From contig NW_014577454.1 in the NCBI RefSeq assembly GCF_000485595.1, positions 108,194 to 134,393 on the forward strand: a stretch of DNA of 26,200 nt, in the 5' to 3' direction. The position numbers and the translations under genes were made by a program. Below the pieces are notes generated by a model, which saw nothing but the letters and a program-made list of their open reading frames with translations, was not told where the DNA came from and did no database searches. Below, piece by piece: positions 1-10,014 of this stretch. The stretch is from Priapulus caudatus. Its lineage: Eukaryota > Priapulida > Priapulimorpha > Priapulimorphida > Priapulidae. Position 1 is the first letter of the stretch. Each line of letters starts with the position of its first letter.

Positions 1-300
1 TCAGCACTGTGACTCAATCCGCGGATCCTCGCCAAGGCACCCAACCTGCGAGATTTCGCCGAGGCCAGTGCTCTGTGGCCTGCGAACCGGTTGGGCTGAA
101 TAAACGTCGCTCCGCCTTTCAGACATGGCAGCTACTGAACAGTACTAGCTTCGTGTCAACACGTTTTACATTGCCCGGCCATGCGCGTGAGGATTCGGAC
201 TAACATTACGAAGCCCACATTCACCAAGGGAGCTGGTGGACGTACCGCGGGTGCGAACGGCACGGAATGTGACGCTGCGGCCAGACCGCAATCGTTACAT
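1..300. other. GC-rich single-copy segment, no gene recognised
   Basis: This stretch is richer in G and C than the AT-rich DNA that follows and is not part of the duplicated blocks. Short open frames cross it; the one from the ATG at 181 has two N-glycosylation-like sites (NIT, NGT), but I see no family motif and no convincing splice borders. It could hold an exon of the receptor gene or of a neighbour; I cannot decide. Confidence 0.3.
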
Positions 301-366
301 ACTATATATATATATATTAGATATATTGATATATATATTTAATATATAGAGTATACGTATATATAA
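301..366. repeat. AT-rich microsatellite
   Basis: Imperfect (TA)n tract. A similar tract at 4322-4347 precedes the second copy of the same block, so the duplication boundary lies in or near these AT runs. Confidence 0.85.
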
Positions 367-482
367 TATTGATGTGTTGCTTTGGCATTCCAAGTCAATT
401 AGCATTGTGTATATTCTGGCAGCTCAGATCCAGTGAAGGTAGACTATGCAACCCATTAGCTCCTTTTAGTTGCAATTGGACC

Positions 483-612
483 GCGCACGCATGCACATAT
501 ACACATGAACGCACAAACGTATACGCGGTGCACATGCAGCCGCACGTACATAAACTATACGTATACGCACAGGCACTGTACACGAATACGCACACGCACA
601 CGTACAGATAGT
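483..612. repeat. AC-rich degenerate microsatellite
   Basis: Alternating CA/CG/TA dinucleotides (CACACGCA, CGTATACG). It recurs at about 4448-4602. The open frames across it on both strands are low-complexity artefacts. Confidence 0.75.
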
Positions 613-1109
613 ACACGGGCACCCTGTACAGGTATCTCGAAGTATATTATATTAAGCAAACGATAAACGACGGTTAGGCGTCTAGGCTACACATATTTGA
701 TACGTCTGTGCACGGCACTTGAAGCGTTTCAATAAAATTGAATCCTAAAGTAAATACGAATCGTATTTACTACCAAATTCTTAATGTTTCTTATACTCTC
801 TTTACTATTTATTGCGTCAGGTTTTCAACTGTAAATTCTGTTTCAAATGCTCATGCTGCAACAAGCATTGGATGCCGGGCATTGCTCACGCGCGGCTGCC
901 ACTGTGCACATACACTTATATATTAGTATAGAGGAGTAGAAAATTAGAGAATTTCGGTAAGTAAATAGATTTACGATATTTATTTAGCTTATTTTTATTG
1001 AAACGCTTAAGTGCCTGTGGTACTGTGCGCTAATGTCCTACGCTCCTACGCGCGCAGTGTTATAAACATACACGGTTTCACGACGCCTATATACGTATTC
1101 GGTAATCAG

Positions 1110-1305
1110 CCTCTCGATGAGCTCTCTGTCTCTCTCTGGTCTGCTGTTATTTTTTCTCTCTTTATCTATCTATCTCTCTTTCTCTCTCGCCCCGTTTCTC
1201 TCTCTGTGCTTATTCTTTTTTTCTCTGTGTCTCTCTCTTTTCTTAATTCTCTTTTTTTCTCTCTCACTCTTTCTCTCTCGCCTGTGTGTGTGTGTCGTGT
1301 GTGTG

Positions 1306-1364
<59 letters not shown>

Positions 1365-1379
1365 GTTGTGTGTGTGTGT

Positions 1380-1440
<61 letters not shown>
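1110..1440. repeat. (TC)n tract followed by (TG)n tract
   Basis: Pyrimidine-rich (CT)n to about 1283, then a nearly pure (TG)n run to 1440 with a few interruptions. The long open frames here (poly Ser/Leu, poly Cys/Val) come from the repeat. The TC-to-TG junction near 1283 is where block C is missing compared with the A'-C-B' copy. Confidence 0.9.
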
Positions 1441-1443
<3 letters not shown>

Positions 1444-1869
1444 CATATTCTATTTCTACGCCGTAAATCAGCCTGCTGCAGCTGGTATTCAGGGCGTCAT
1501 TGAAATTTATGAAGTCTCTGCAAAATAAATTACTGTTAATATTTGAGGAATGTATGCAAGTAGTGGCAGGATAGAGTAACTCACATTAATTTAATGTGCC
1601 AGTACACTACCGAGTCTGCTGTATGCCTGCGTGCCAATGAAACACGGGTTGGAATGAGTACAGAACTATCTGTGCTATAGAAATAGCAACAATCATTTGT
1701 ATTTTAAATATCATTATTAATATATTATTATTGTATATCAAAATCATTTATTAACAATATTTACTCAAACGTATGATATCGCAGTGTAATCAATATTGTT
1801 AACATCACACGGCATTTTAATTTTTCGGTTTAGCGTCTAGATTTGTGTTTGCTTCTATTCTCATTATAG

Positions 1870-1975
1870 ATTGCCAAGTTTATGCTACTGGCAAATGACA
1901 AACTCATAGAGGCTGCTCTACCGGTTTTCGTTAATCGCACCAAGAAGGAACATTGGATACACGCGGGTTCTGCTG
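1870..1975 (+). CDS. Adhesion GPCR exon: GAIN domain, subdomain A
   Basis: An ATTATAG acceptor is followed by an open exon reading IAKFMLLANDKLIE and ending in front of GTACGC. It starts in phase 0 and leaves one base, which joins the next exon (2352) to make a Gly codon. The hydrophobic helix, then NRTKKEHW and a small-residue stretch, resembles the helical GAIN pattern before the conserved Trp (as in '..SNLLDE..W..' of family members). NRT is a potential N-glycosylation site. Its predecessor by phase and by protein logic is the exon ending at 7367 (phase 0), although that lies to the right here. A frameshifted copy is at 9387-9494. Homology is recognised by pattern only. Confidence 0.65.
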
Positions 1976-2351
1976 GTACGCACTTTAAATGGCATCGGGA
2001 GTGAGAAAAAGAAAAACTAATTTATATTTTATATTTTTTTATATTTTATTCACGCTTGACTTAATATTTAATTGCCGTTATGTAAATAGAACAGATTAGA
2101 ATAATGAGTAGAGTCGCCTGAGTATATCGTCCGGCCTCCTCAAATAATGAGCTTAGGTGATCAGAGAGTTTTCGGCGTAGGCCTACTCTTAATTATCACC
2201 TGAGACTATGCTTTGCGTAGAATCCCTGTTATTAGTGCGTGCAGTATTTTCTCCTGTCTGTTGGCATTCGGAAGAAAATGCATAAGAGACCACAGGAGGT
2301 GTATATCTATCCAATAATATTCGTATAGAGTTGTGTAAAATTTGTGTGTAG

Positions 2352-2462
2352 GTGTACGCTTTCAGCTGGTAGACATTCCTATCGCGGGAGATGCTGACGT
2401 GGGACTGAGAACCGAGGATGGCGGTTCGATCACCGTTACCTTTGAAGGACTTTTGAAATTGG
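2352..2462 (+). CDS. Adhesion GPCR exon: GAIN domain, middle
   Basis: Bordered by TGTGTAG and GTAGGT, 111 bases, entering and leaving after the first codon base. It reads VRFQLVDIPIAGDADVGL and then SITVTFEGLLKL, an alternating hydrophobic beta-strand pattern typical of GAIN sheets. The entry phase fits the exon at 1870-1975, and the single base left at the end fits the exon at 3677 to give Ala. The duplicate at 9897-10014 is 118 bases long with several indels and no continuous frame, so the copy here is the usable one. Confidence 0.7.
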
Positions 2463-2591
2463 GTAGGTTCACGATTTTCGCATACTTCTTTAAGCATATT
2501 CTAACTTCAGCAGAGTCAGTAGGTAGAGGGTAGGCAATGGACAGACATGAAGGCCGTCAGACAAGAAAGTAGTAAGTTAGGCAATTAGGCT

Positions 2592-2800
2592 GACAACTAG
2601 GCAGGCAGGCAGGGAGGGAGGCAGACAGGTATGTAGACAGGCAGGCAGGAGGGAGGCAAGCAGGCAGATATGTAGGCAGGCAGGCAGGCAGGCAGGCAGG
2701 AAGGGGGGCAGGCAGGTAGACCGACCGTCCGACCGACCGACCGAGCAACGGACCGACCGACCTGCCGACCAACCGACTGACCGACTAACCGCCCGATCCA
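2592..2800. repeat. (GGCA)n / (CCGA)n tetranucleotide repeats
   Basis: Degenerate GGCA/GGGA units to about 2715, then CCGA/CCGT units to about 2800. This is intronic in the receptor model. The same pair of tracts occurs in the noisy copy at about 10165-10365. Confidence 0.85.
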
Positions 2801-3068
2801 TCGATAAATAGTTAAAGAGTGAGCGAAAGCGCGACTAGGTGATTAAGACAGACCACGCAGATTTGCCGAGTAACGGTTATAGGAGTATATATGAATAATG
2901 CAGGTATATCCCACGGAGGGCAGGCGCAGTACGTGGCCAGCATGGCGCTGCCGTCTCCATTCTCACCGCTGCAAGAGATGAAGCCATCTTCGCTGCAGCA
3001 GCGAACAGTTGTGCTCGACGAAAAACTACGCGAGGATCCAGGTTTGCATGCAGCGCGGGTCTTTATCG

Positions 3069-3073
3069 TAGTT

Positions 3074-3105
<32 letters not shown>

Positions 3106-3259
3106 ACTGCTGTTGTTGCTGCTGCTACTGCTGCTGTTGTTGTTGCTGTTGCTGCTGCTGTTGTTGTTGTTGCTGCTTCTGTTGTTGCTGCTGGTGTTGC
3201 TGCTGCTGTTGTTGCTGCTGCTGCTGCTTCTACTGGTGCTGCTGCTACTGCTGCTGCTG

Positions 3260-3321
<62 letters not shown>

Positions 3322-3405
3322 GCTGCTGTTGCTGTTGCTGCCGCTGCTGCTACTGATACTGATGTTGTTGCTGCTGCTACTGCTGCTGCTGCTGCTGCCT
3401 GCACA
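3069..3405. repeat. Long trinucleotide repeat (CTG/TTG/CTA)n
   Basis: About 340 bases of trinucleotides: interrupted CTG/TTG, then pure CTA, then CTG again. The apparent poly-Leu and poly-Ala/Val frames on either strand are consequences of the period of 3; the tract lies between exons 2352-2462 and 3677-3771. The noisy copy is at about 10653-10990. Confidence 0.9.
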
Positions 3406-3676
3406 CGGCAGCTAAGCGTGCATGCATGCATCGTGTTTACAACGCATCACATCAAACGGGAAAGTATCTGCATCTTCCATTTATCATGCGCCTTCTCATT
3501 AACCTTGGCAGTTTTTTTGCGTTTTCTATTCAGTTGTAAAACTACTACTAGAGTGCTAATGATCCCGATGACTGTCGTCGATACTGGCAATGCGTAGTGA
3601 TTAGTGAGTGGGTACGCGCATATACTCATAATCCTATATTCGTAATCAATGATTTCTTCACACGTATTTGCTTCAG

Positions 3677-3771
3677 CGGTGCGTGTTCATACGAACGTAT
3701 ACAGCGTAACGATGGCTCCCAAGCACGAATTTACGCGTGACCTGATAGTGAAACTCAACTATCCTCATCAT
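3677..3771 (+). CDS. Adhesion GPCR exon: GAIN domain, beta strands
   Basis: Acceptor TTTGCTTCAG, donor GTAAGC, 95 bases. It takes two bases to finish the Ala codon begun at 2462 and ends on a codon boundary. It reads VRVHTNVYSVTMAPK and then LIVKLNYPHH, which fits the 'SV.P....PV.F.L.H' strand pair found shortly before the GPS in GAIN domains. A closer acceptor (TATACAG at 3704) would break the phase, so I chose 3677. In the other copy (about 11285-11383) the acceptor AG is lost through an indel. Confidence 0.7.
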
Positions 3772-4043
3772 GTAAGCAATCACCACGACTAATTCCGATA
3801 GCGATCGATATTTATCTATAATTTGTTTACCACATCAATTAATCAACCAGGCAAAAATCTAGGATTCGAGTCTAAATCTTTTGATTCGAATTCCAAGAAG
3901 CGTTCGTTTCAAAAACTACACACAAATTTGCTAGTAGATATAACGTTTGTATTGACGCGAAGTCACACGCGAACGACTTTGTCAGTGAAACGCTATAATA
4001 TCAAGTATTGTAATGCGTTCAGTGATATCGCTTTTCGATTCAG

Positions 4044-4118
4044 ACTGTAGAGAACAAGTGGACAACGGCGATTCTCTGTACATCCCTCGTGCAGGAGCAG
4101 CACGGTGGTAGAGACAAC
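4044..4118 (+). CDS. Candidate adhesion GPCR exon linking GAIN to GPS
   Basis: A good acceptor (TTTTCGATTCAG) precedes an open frame TVENKWTTAILCTSLVQEQH in phase 0, as the exon ending at 3771 requires. A Cys at this distance after the last strand could be the first GPS-region cysteine. The end is uncertain: donors GTGGTA at 4105 and GTGTGA at 4119 are possible. The GPS exon needs two bases left over, which neither gives exactly in this copy; the two copies differ by indels around 4105 and 4117. Treat the 3' border as unresolved. Confidence 0.35.
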
Positions 4119-4353
4119 GTGTGAGCAATCAACTACATTTAGTTCAGTGTTTAACGCTTGCAAATTCCCGCGAGGAAGCTCGCTCGTATAGATCTATCAG
4201 CTGAGTGCAAGTAAATTACTCTGATTCGGCCACGAGTCGACGCCTGCTAGAATAGTAGGGCGACGAACAACAGCTAACATCAGTGTTGGTGGAGGGGGAG
4301 GGAAGTAATCGCTGCTACGATAAATATATAGATATATATATATATATGTTGTT

Positions 4354-4408
4354 TGGCATTTCCAGCTAATAGGCATATGTGTACTTCTGGCACTCAGATC
4401 CAGTGAAG
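4354..4408 (+). CDS. Candidate signal-peptide exon (uncertain)
   Basis: The frame reads WHFQLIGICVLLALRSSE and leaves one base before a strong donor, GTGAAG|GTAAGT. The hydrophobic core followed by small and polar residues looks like the end of a secretory signal peptide, as expected at the start of this receptor. No ATG is in frame in this copy; one at 4346 is out of frame by an indel-sized offset. In the first copy an ATG (372) is in frame with a similar hydrophobic stretch ending at the same donor site. The two copies give different residues, so this remains a guess. Confidence 0.25.
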
Positions 4409-4447
4409 GTAAGTATGCAACCCATTAGCTACCTTTTAGTTGCAATT

Positions 4448-4602
4448 GGCACGCGCGCACGCATGCACATATACACATGAACACCCACAAACGTATATGC
4501 GGTGCACATGCGCGCACGCACATACCTATACGTATACGCACAGGCACCTGTACACGAATACGCACACGCACACGTACACGCATACGTACACGGGCACCCT
4601 TA
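4448..4602. repeat. AC-rich degenerate microsatellite, second copy
   Basis: This matches 483-612 with indels. It contains CA/CG/TA alternation and no supported coding content. Confidence 0.7.
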
Positions 4603-5092
4603 CAGGTATCTCGAAGTTATATTATTAAGCAAACCGATAACGAGGTAGCGCGTAGGCTACACTGTTTGATACGTACTGTGCACAGGCACTTGAAGCGTTT
4701 CATTAAAATATAATGCTAAATAAATACAAAATCTATTTACTACCAAATTCTTAATGTTTTTATACTCTCTTTCACCTATTATTGCCGACAGTTTCCTGTA
4801 AATTCCGTCCAAATGCTCATCTGCAACAAACACTGGCTGCCGCCATTACTCACGCGCGGCTGCACTGTGCACACTGACACTTATATATATAGTATAGAGG
4901 AGTAGAGAAACATTAAGAATTTGGTTGTAAATAGATTTCGTATTTATTTAGCATTATATTTTATTGAAACGCTTCAAGTGCCTGTGGTACTGTGCGCTAA
5001 TGTTCCTACGCTCCTACGCGAGCAGTGTTATAAACATACACGGTTTCCACCGACGCTATATACGTATTCGTAATCAGCTCTCAATAGCTCTC

Positions 5093-5350
5093 TTTCTCTC
5101 TCTGTCTGTGTTATTTTTTCTCTCTTTATCTATCTATCTCTCTTTCTCTCTCGCCCCCTTTCTCTCTCTGTGTTATTCTTTTTTTCTCTGTGTCTCTCTC
5201 TTTCTCTTATTCTCTATTTTTTCTCTCTCACTCTTTCTCTCTCTCACTCTTTCTCTCTCGCTCTCGCTCTCTACTTCTTTCATTCCTCCCCTATCTCTCT
5301 CACACACACTACCGCTCTCTCGCGCTCTCTCTCGCGCATTATCCTCTTTT
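5093..5350. repeat. Pyrimidine (TC)n tract
   Basis: Mostly CTCTCT with TTTTT and TATC interruptions, on the sense strand of the receptor. The Ser/Leu/Phe-rich frames across it are not genes. A possible acceptor (TTTCTCGCGCAG) lies just beyond it. Confidence 0.9.
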
Positions 5351-5421
5351 TCTCGTTCTCTGTTCTTTCATGAGCCCTCCACGCACTCACGAACTCATGC
5401 ACTACATTCTTTCTCGCGCAG

Positions 5422-5534
5422 CGCGGCTTCAAATTGCTGATTGGGAAACACGACTGTGTTATCAAGCAGTGTTTCACCACGCGCCACACATTATATATGA
5501 CGAATAGAACACACAAATTAGCATGTGCGAAGAC
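5422..5534 (+). CDS. Candidate extracellular exon, family unknown
   Basis: After TTCTTTCTCGCGCAG an open frame reads GFKLLIGKHDCVIKQCFTTR and continues with an N-glycosylation-like NRT and a third Cys. A possible donor is GTGACA at 5535; the frame otherwise stops soon after. Non-repetitive composition, paired cysteines and the upstream pyrimidine tract suggest an exon of the receptor ectodomain. However, its end phase (two bases left) does not match the start of the exon at 6878, so at least one more exon or another border would be needed. I recognise no domain. Confidence 0.25.
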
Positions 5535-6159
5535 GTGACAGATCGTAGAACACGAGCAAAAGGAAGGAGCAGTTTAAAATCTCGAAAAAATTACCGCGTG
5601 CACTCGCATATAGATTTCCTATGTGTATACGCATTGCAAGGGCAACATTAAGCATTCAAAATTGCAGCAAATTCTATTATCATTTCGGTTCTAAAAAAAA
5701 GAGTTGGTTAGTCATTATTTTCTTTGTTCAAGAGATATGTTTACTCAAACCTATTATTTATCAATGCATTATAGATGAATCTGATCTCAGTAGGTTGTAC
5801 GCTATATGCTAGCAGAGTGCCGGCGGTGTATTCTCTGTAGAAAATACACATGAGGTGTGTAATTAATTAATTTCATGTACTTATCGAATTGTATTTTACA
5901 AAATTACCCATGTAGGACCTACCTGTTTCGTATTACGTCGTGTGTGTTATTGTCACGCTGCTCGTTATTTAATTAACGCGTGTGCAACACTATAGCATGA
6001 CGTGCATTATCCAACCGCATGGCTAAAGGCGAAAAAATAGTCTCGTTTTCCTGACCTAATCCATTTTTACTTGGCGTGTTTTTTGAACATGCAAGGACAG
6101 GAGAGCGATGTTTGCGTACATGGGTTTGCGAATTACGCATGCGTGCGCGTCGTGTACCT

Positions 6160-6665
6160 ATCGGTGTACGTGCGATTGCGCGTGTGCGTGCGTGTGCGTG
6201 TACGTGTGGGCGTACGTGGGCGTCTGGGTGTACGTGCGCGTGTACATGTGCGTGTGCGTGTACGTGTGGGCCTACGTGGGCGTCTGAGTGTACGTGCGCG
6301 TGTACATGTGCGTGTGCGTGTACGTGTGCTGGCTCGTGCGGCATGCGTGTGTATACGGTATGCGTGCTCGCGTGAGCGCAGTGCGTGCGTGTGTGTGAGC
6401 GTGTGCGTGTGCGTGCGTGTGGGAGTGCGTGTGCGTGTGTACATGTGCGTGTGCGTTAGCGTCTGCGCCTGTGCGTGTTCGGGTGCGTGTACGTGTGTGT
6501 GCGCGCGCGTGAGTGTACGTGTGTGTGCGCATGAGCGTATTCGGGGTGCGTGTTACTGTTGCTTTCGCCGCAGTAGTTACGGTGTGCGCGCATGTGAGTG
6601 TATGCCTGTGTGCGCGTGTGTGAGTGTACGTGTGTGCGAGTGTGTGCGTGTATACGTGTGTGTGT
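6160..6665. repeat. GTGCGT-type degenerate minisatellite
   Basis: About 500 bases of alternating purine-pyrimidine GTGCGTGTACGTG units. One about 63-base unit (GTGTACGTGTGGGCGTACGT onward) is repeated near 6195 and 6258. Open frames on both strands (Val/Arg/Cys and His/Thr/Arg) follow from the alternation. Long alternating tracts of this kind can adopt left-handed helix; that is inference. Confidence 0.85.
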
Positions 6666-6877
6666 CAGAAGACGTAACATGAATGATTTAGTGAACAATA
6701 ATTAATAGCGTCAGCGAATAATTACGGAGCCATCTCACTTAGAATAACTGCGATTCTGAACGTTTCTGGTCAGGAGAAGGTCAGACAGCGTGTAATTATG
6801 CGCAACGTGCGCTCTCATTCTCTTCCTATGGAAGCCATGATGAACGATGTGTTAATGATTAGCGTGCGATATTACAG

Positions 6878-6966
6878 GTAACGTCATATCGGAGTGTCTA
6901 GATGGGGTTGTGTGGCCGAAACCTCCGATATATGACACGGTTGAACTGCGAGCATTTTTGTTAGAG
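6878..6966 (+). CDS. Adhesion GPCR exon: probable end of HRM domain
   Basis: Acceptor ATATTACAG, donor GTAGAT, 89 bases, entering after one codon base and ending on a codon boundary. It reads NVISECLDGVVWPKPPIYDT and then VELRAFLLE. The C-x-D-G-x-x-W-x-x-P arrangement resembles the last part of the hormone-receptor (HRM) domain that precedes GAIN in many adhesion GPCRs, and the following Leu-rich stretch would start the first GAIN helix. The usual final HRM Cys is not seen in this exon. The exons upstream were not identified. An alternative weaker donor at 6960 would leave two bases and suit the other frame of the next exon. Confidence 0.5.
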
Positions 6967-7009
6967 GTAGATATTTATAATTTGTTAATGAAACAATAAG
7001 ATTATAACA

Positions 7010-7029
7010 TAAATAATAATAATAATTGT

Positions 7030-7055
<26 letters not shown>
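7010..7055. repeat. (AAT)n / (TTA)n short repeats
   Basis: A run of AAT units followed by ATT units, forming an AT-only inverted pair between two receptor exons. Confidence 0.85.
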
Positions 7056-7060
<5 letters not shown>

Positions 7061-7159
7061 ATGATATTATGTATGAAAACAATACAATAATTTAACCACC
7101 CTTCGAAATCTGCATCGACCACAATCGTGTTTACAAATGACGGTTTTTCAATCATTCAG

Positions 7160-7367
7160 TATGACGTGCCCAGTCAACCCGAGAAAGACGATGTTCTTGT
7201 ACATTTCTAGAAACCTACGCGATGATATTGTAACTAATGGAATGTTAGAGCGCCGCAACACGCTCACTGACCTCGTCGGACTGACAGTGATTTGGTTGGT
7301 AGATCACAGTCCATTTAAACTGTATGGTTATGATGCCACTTGGGAAGAGAAGCAAGCTTTCGTCGAA
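7160..7367 (+). CDS. Adhesion GPCR exon: GAIN domain, N-terminal helices
   Basis: The frame ending at a strong donor (GTCGAA|GTAAGC, phase 0) is open from 7137 and reads RNLRDDIVTNGMLERR, TLTDLVGLTVIWLVDHSPF and ATWEEKQAFVE, an amphipathic helical pattern suited to GAIN subdomain A. It joins in phase with the exon at 1870 (or 9387). The start is ambiguous: after the TCATTCAG acceptor (7159) the first 45 bases are open in two frames. The frame matching the end of 6966 reads YDVPSQPEKDDVLVHF and then meets a stop at 7208. A one-base insertion near 7200, or the alternative donor at 6960, would reconcile them. Confidence 0.5.
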
Positions 7368-7499
7368 GTAAGCGAGATATAATTGCCGCTTCGCACTTCC
7401 CTCTCAATCTTCCCATTTCCCTTCGTCTCTTACTATTTCCATACCATTATTTCTATCTATTACCTCATAGCGTTTACTCGCTTTTTATCCTTCTTTTGT

Positions 7500-7880
7500 T
7501 CTTCCGCTCTTTCGATCTAGACTATCTATATTTAATCTATTATCAATTCTATTCTATCTATCCTATTACTATCTATTTATCTATCTATCTACTATCTATC
7601 CTATCTATCTATCATTATGCTATCTATCTATCATCTAGCATCTACTCATCTATTACTAGTCTATCTATGCCTAATCTATCTATCTATGCTATCGATCTAC
7701 TATCTATCTACTATCTATCTATCTAATCTATGTATCTATGTTCTATCTATCTATCTATCTATCATCTATCTACTACTCTCTTCTCTTTCTGCTCTCTCTC
7801 TCCCTGCTCTCTCTCATCCTCTCTCTTCTCTCTTTTCTCCTATTGTGACTATCTAACTCATCTATCTATCTATCACTGAT
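7500..7880. repeat. (TATC)n tetranucleotide tract
   Basis: TATC units with frequent one-base interruptions, merging into the TC tract. The Ser/Ile/Tyr/Leu frames across it are artefacts. Confidence 0.9.
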
Positions 7881-7885
7881 CTCTC

Positions 7886-7917
<32 letters not shown>

Positions 7918-8140
7918 TCTCGCTTCTTCTCCCCCCCCCCGTCTCTCACTCTCTCACTCTCTCCTTCCCTCGCTCTCTCCTCTTCTCTCTCTCTGTCTCT
8001 CCTTGTCTCCTCTCTCTTCTTCTCTCTCTCTCTCTCTCTCTCCTCTCTCTCTCATCTCTTGCTCCTCTCTCGTCTCTTCTCTCTGTCTCTCTATCTTTTC
8101 TCTCTCTCTCTCTCCTCTATCTCTCTCTCTCTCTCGTCTC
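7785..8140. repeat. Pyrimidine (TC)n tract
   Basis: Long CTCTCT run with TCC and C10 interruptions, on the sense strand within a receptor intron. Confidence 0.9.
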
Positions 8141-8519
8141 GCTTTCGCACATACATGCGTGCTGTCACTAGAATCGAGAAATCTGGCATCTATAGTGTAC
8201 CGACTGAAAACTAATTTCCTCGTCCGCTTTCAGGATGGTGCTTCGCATATCCTGAATAGTCGTCGAAGCAGAGTGCAAACTGCGCGCGCGAAGATGAGCC
8301 GCAAATTGTGAAGAGTCGTCGTGCGGAGCGGGCAGCGCATAATGGTTGAATATATACGCGTCGTAGGTATAAGCCATCGCCTAGTGGTGGATGCCTGTGG
8401 TGGTCTCGTAAACCTGTTTCAGGCGGAAAAGTGTCCTGTCGGCTGGACGAAGTCAATCCGCACAGCGTGGCTGCGACGGTCGGCCGGATGGCGGGGGTGC
8501 GTCGAACTGCAGGACAATA

Positions 8520-8605
8520 CTCATCATCATTCATATCATGCATCATCATCATCATGTCATCACATCATCATCAAATCATCATCGATCTCGATCAGTCATC
8601 ATCAT
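8520..8605. repeat. (ATC)n trinucleotide repeat
   Basis: Interrupted CATCAT units with ATATC/ATGTC breaks; no coding support. Confidence 0.8.
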
Positions 8606-8714
8606 GCGAGCCGACGTCTGATCACGACGCGGCCGACAGACAACATTATAACCGTAAACAGGCATATCGTGCGAGCGATCTGACTGCGCACGCAGGATAT
8701 GTAGTCACAACTTG

Positions 8715-8933
8715 CTGCTGCTGCTGTGTGTGTGTGGTGTGTGTGTGTGTGTGTGTTGTGTGTGTGTGTGTGTGTGCTGGTGTGTGAGAGAGAGTGTGTG
8801 TGTGTGGTGTGTGCTGTGGTGTGTGGGTGATGTGTGTGACGTGCTGCTGTGTGTGTTGTGTGTATGTGTTGTGTAGTGCGTTGTATATGTGTACTTGTGT
8901 GTGTGTCGCGTGTGTGTGTGTGTGGTGTGTGGT
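8715..8933. repeat. (TG)n tract
   Basis: TGTG run with many single-base breaks, corresponding to the nearly pure (TG)n at 1284-1440. The higher break rate fits lower read accuracy in this copy. Confidence 0.9.
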
Positions 8934-9386
8934 GCGCCATATTCTATTCTACGCCGTAAATGCAGCCTGCTGCAGCTGGTATTCAGGGCAGCGATTGAAT
9001 TTATTGAAGTCTCTGCCAAAAATAAATTACTGTTAAATTTGAGGAAGTGTAGAAGTAGTGCCAGATAGAAGTAACTCACATAATTAATGTGCCAGTACAG
9101 CTACCGAGTCTGCTGTATGCCTGCGTGCCAATGAAACATGGCGTTGGAATGAGTACAGAACTATCTGCTTGCCTATCAGAAAATAGCCAACATCATTTGG
9201 TAGTTTAAATCAATATTTATATTTATCTGTTCTTGGAGTATTATTGATATCAAATCCATATTATTAACAATATTTACTCAAACGTATGATATCTGCCAGT
9301 GTAACAATATTGTTAAACATCAACACGGCATTTAGTAATTTTTCGGTTTAGCGTCTAAGATTTGTGTTGCTTCTATCTCATTATAG

Positions 9387-9494
9387 ATGCCAGTTTAATG
9401 CTACTGGCAACAATGCATAACTGATCAAGGCTGCCTACCGGTTTCAGTTAATCGCACAAGGAAGAGAACAATTTGGAACACGCGGGTCTTGCTG
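9387..9494 (+). pseudogene. Frameshifted copy of GAIN exon 1870-1975
   Basis: Both splice borders are kept (TTATAG and GTACGC), but length is 108 instead of 106 and the frame is broken by several indels. It is probably the same exon read with errors, not a true pseudogene. Confidence 0.6.
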
Positions 9495-9896
9495 GTACGC
9501 ACTTTGAAATGGCATCCGGGAGTGAGAAAGAAGAATCAAAACTAATATATTATTTTATATATTTTTTAATATCTTTATTCACTGCTTGACTATAATATTT
9601 AATATGCCGTTATTGTAAATAGAAACAGATTTAGAATAATGAGTAGATCGCCCTGAGTAAATCGTCCCGCCTCCTCACATTAATGGGCTTAGGCTGATCA
9701 GCAGAGATTTTCCGGGTAGGCCCTAACTCTTAATTATCACCTGAGACAATGCTTGCGTAGAAACCCTGTATTACGTGCGTGCAGTATTTTCTCCGCTGTC
9801 TGTTGCATTCGGTAAGAAAATGCATAAGAGACCACAGGAGCGTGTATGTCTAATCCAATAGATTTCGTATAGAGTTGTCGTACAAATTGTGTGTAG

Positions 9897-10014
9897 GTGT
9901 GACGCTTTCAGTGCCGTAGAACATTCCTATCGCGGGACGATGCTGACGTGGGAGCTGCAGAACCGAGGATGTGCGGTCGATCAACCGTTACCCTTTGTAA
10001 GACTTTTGAAATGG
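9897..10014 (+). pseudogene. Frameshifted copy of GAIN exon 2352-2462
   Basis: Same borders (GTGTAG, GTAGGT); 118 bases instead of 111 with about ten indels or changes and no continuous frame. An open frame continuing to 10080 here is a by-product of the shifts. Confidence 0.6.

Larger units (their letters stand above)
367..1440 (+). repeat. Block A, first copy of a duplicated segment
   Basis: This block aligns along its length with 4348-5280: the same order of a short hydrophobic open frame, an AC-rich tract (483-612), an AT-rich stretch and a TC tract (1110-1283). Differences are mostly single-base insertions and deletions, as expected for uncorrected reads rather than old paralogues. In this copy the TC tract runs straight into a TG tract (1284-1440); in the other copy about 3.5 kb lies between them, so this copy looks collapsed. 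No exon is certain here. Confidence 0.75.
1441..4318 (+). repeat. Block B, cleaner copy of a duplicated segment
   Basis: The block aligns with 8934-11948. It opens with CGCCATATTCTATTTCTACG and ends with GCTGCTAC, both shared. It carries four receptor exons or candidates (1870-1975, 2352-2462, 3677-3771, 4044-4118) that are open with matching phases here but frameshifted in the other copy. By protein order it should lie 3' of 6878-7367, so its place in this window is probably wrong. The non-coding part between exons is AT-rich with GGCA/CCGA and CTG/CTA repeats. Confidence 0.75.
4348..5280 (+). repeat. Block A', second copy of block A
   Basis: This copy aligns with 367-1283 with many one-base indels: a hydrophobic frame ending at a GTAAGT donor (4409), the AC-rich tract (4448-4602), an AT-rich stretch, then the TC tract (5093-5350). 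It is followed by block C rather than directly by the TG tract. Short frames with Cys and Trp occur at about 4790-4890, but the two copies disagree in frame, so I do not call an exon there. Confidence 0.7.
5281..8933 (+). other. Block C, segment present only between A' and B'
   Basis: It holds the single-copy receptor exons at 6878-6966 and 7160-7367, set among GTGCGT, TTA, TATC, TC, ATC and TG repeats. It lies exactly between the TC tract and TG tract that are fused in the A-B copy. This suggests A'-C-B' is the true order and A-B a collapsed duplicate. Stretches 5535-6160 and 8140-8520 contain nothing I can call beyond short frames. Confidence 0.6.

Noticed and set aside
2891-3415. 174-residue open frame that is mostly poly-Leu (and poly-Ala/Val on the other strand)
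   Set aside because: It is a CTG/CTA trinucleotide repeat; the period of 3 keeps frames open, and the other copy (10653-10990) breaks the frame.
6071-6682. 203-residue Val/Arg/Cys frame
   Set aside because: It is the translation of a GTGCGT minisatellite with no motif or splice context.
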